A stretch of DNA of 64,000 bases from NCBI RefSeq assembly GCF_900455735.1, contig NZ_UAUI01000025.1, positions 248,001 through 312,000 on the forward strand, written 5' to 3'. The translations under genes were made by a program, and so were the position numbers. The notes under the pieces are model-generated. The model was not told the origin of the DNA, ran no database searches, and saw only the letters and a program-made list of their open reading frames with translations. This DNA is from Rhodococcus wratislaviensis. Its GTDB lineage: Bacteria > Actinomycetota > Actinomycetes > Mycobacteriales > Mycobacteriaceae. Of the stretch, positions 63,589 through 64,000 are shown piece after piece (positions within the stretch are counted from its first letter, which is position 1; the number at the start of each line of letters is the position of its first letter).

Positions 63589-64000
63589 CCGGCGCGCGCG
63601 GCTTCGACCTCCTCGGTCCGCTGCCGGAGGGTACGACTGTGCTCGAGGCGAGCGCCGGTACCGGCAAGACGTACGCGATCGTCGGCCTGGCCGCCCGATT
63701 CGTCGCCGAGGGGGGCGTGGACCTGTCGCAGCTGTTGCTGGTGACGTTCAGCCGGGCGGCGACGCAGGAGCTGCGTGAGCGCACCCGTGAGCGATTCGGT
63801 TCCGCCGCAGCCGCATTGGCCGATCCCGCGGCGGCGCGACTGAGCGCGGATCACGTGATCCGGCATCTCGCGGAGGCCGACCCCGAGGAGGTGACGTTGC
63901 GGCGCAGGCGCCTGCTGCAAGCCCTGTCGGACTTCGACGCCGCCACCATCGTGACCACCCACAGCTTCTGTCAGCGCATGCTCGACGGGCTCGGCATCGC
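63585..64000 (+). CDS. recB: Exodeoxyribonuclease V subunit beta (RecB), 5' part
   Basis: GTG 63585 overlaps the recC stop (GTGA). The 139 codons present read GFDLLGPLPEGTTVLEASAG and on to Walker A as ASAGTGKTYAI, then LLLVTFSRAATQELRER (motif Ia) and the start of IVTTHSFCQRML, all as in RecB helicase. The frame is open to the edge of the window, so the gene is 3'-truncated here and its nuclease domain lies beyond. Confidence 0.95.
   Translation, partial: MTGARGFDLLGPLPEGTTVLEASAGTGKTYAIVGLAARFVAEGGVDLSQLLLVTFSRAATQELRERTRERFGSAAAALADPAAARLSADHVIRHLAEADPEEVTLRRRRLLQALSDFDAATIVTTHSFCQRMLDGLGI

Overview
The window is high-GC actinomycete DNA, almost certainly from Rhodococcus (R. jostii / R. 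opacus group). Evidence: GTG and TTG starts; mycothiol-dependent enzymes in place of glutathione ones; a WhiB protein; a CtpI-type P-type ATPase; RecBC; lipoproteins with Thr-rich linkers; and near-identity from memory of several proteins to characterised R. jostii RHA1 or Arthrobacter enzymes (3-hydroxybenzoate 6-hydroxylase, gamma-resorcylate decarboxylase, choline oxidase). Coding density is very high: many same-strand genes overlap by 4 nt (ATGA/GTGA), several convergent pairs overlap or nearly touch, and no gene-free stretch exceeds 300 nt (the longest is about 256 nt, upstream of whiB). I saw no tRNA, rRNA, CRISPR array, insertion sequence or prophage.

Layout. 0-9 kb: envelope and general genes (a Thr-rich lipoprotein running off the left edge, an unknown protein coupled to a PPOX-fold oxidoreductase, a 13E12-type HNH protein, a mycothiol-dependent DinB-fold enzyme, three SDRs, a secreted tyrosine phosphatase, an aldo/keto reductase). 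9.2-13.8 kb: a choline-to-betaine operon (betaine aldehyde dehydrogenase, APC permease, choline oxidase). 14.1-21 kb: whiB, a thiolase/acyl-CoA dehydrogenase pair, a Baeyer-Villiger-type monooxygenase with a patatin lipase divergent from a TetR regulator, and CorA.

21-27.1 kb is a 3-hydroxybenzoate/gentisate module. An uptake transporter and 3-hydroxybenzoate 6-hydroxylase lie on the minus strand. An IclR regulator, gentisate 1,2-dioxygenase, fumarylpyruvate hydrolase and mycothiol-dependent maleylpyruvate isomerase lie on the plus strand. Together they take 3-hydroxybenzoate to fumarate and pyruvate. 27.1-35.2 kb is the gamma-resorcylate (2,6-dihydroxybenzoate) cluster in the tsdX-tsdT / tsdR / tsdBADC arrangement: decarboxylation to resorcinol, hydroxylation to hydroxyquinol, intradiol cleavage to maleylacetate, reduction to 3-oxoadipate.

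35.3-51.9 kb is the least understood region. It has an SDR and a LysR regulator around a 29-bp inverted repeat, then a tight operon of an MHS-type transporter, a quinate/shikimate dehydrogenase, an old-yellow-enzyme/FeS reductase, an aldo/keto reductase, a Gfo/Idh/MocA oxidoreductase, a KstD-like flavoprotein and a xylose-isomerase-fold protein that may be a 3-dehydroshikimate dehydratase. A second LysR-transporter-FAD monooxygenase set and a fused dihydroxyacetone kinase follow. I read this as catabolism of a hydroaromatic (shikimate-like) compound, but the full pathway is not obvious.

52-64 kb holds an orphan nuclease-like/DUF4357-like protein, a small hydrophobic protein under a possible stress-sigma promoter, ctpI, a second small protein related to the first, an MTB12-like lipoprotein, an ANTAR-only protein, a GIY-YIG-like protein, and recC followed by a truncated recB.

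A 40-bp imperfect palindrome occurs three times (22.3, 50.1 and 60.2 kb), each time at the 3' end of a gene. Several inverted repeats sit exactly where local IclR, TetR and LysR regulators should bind.
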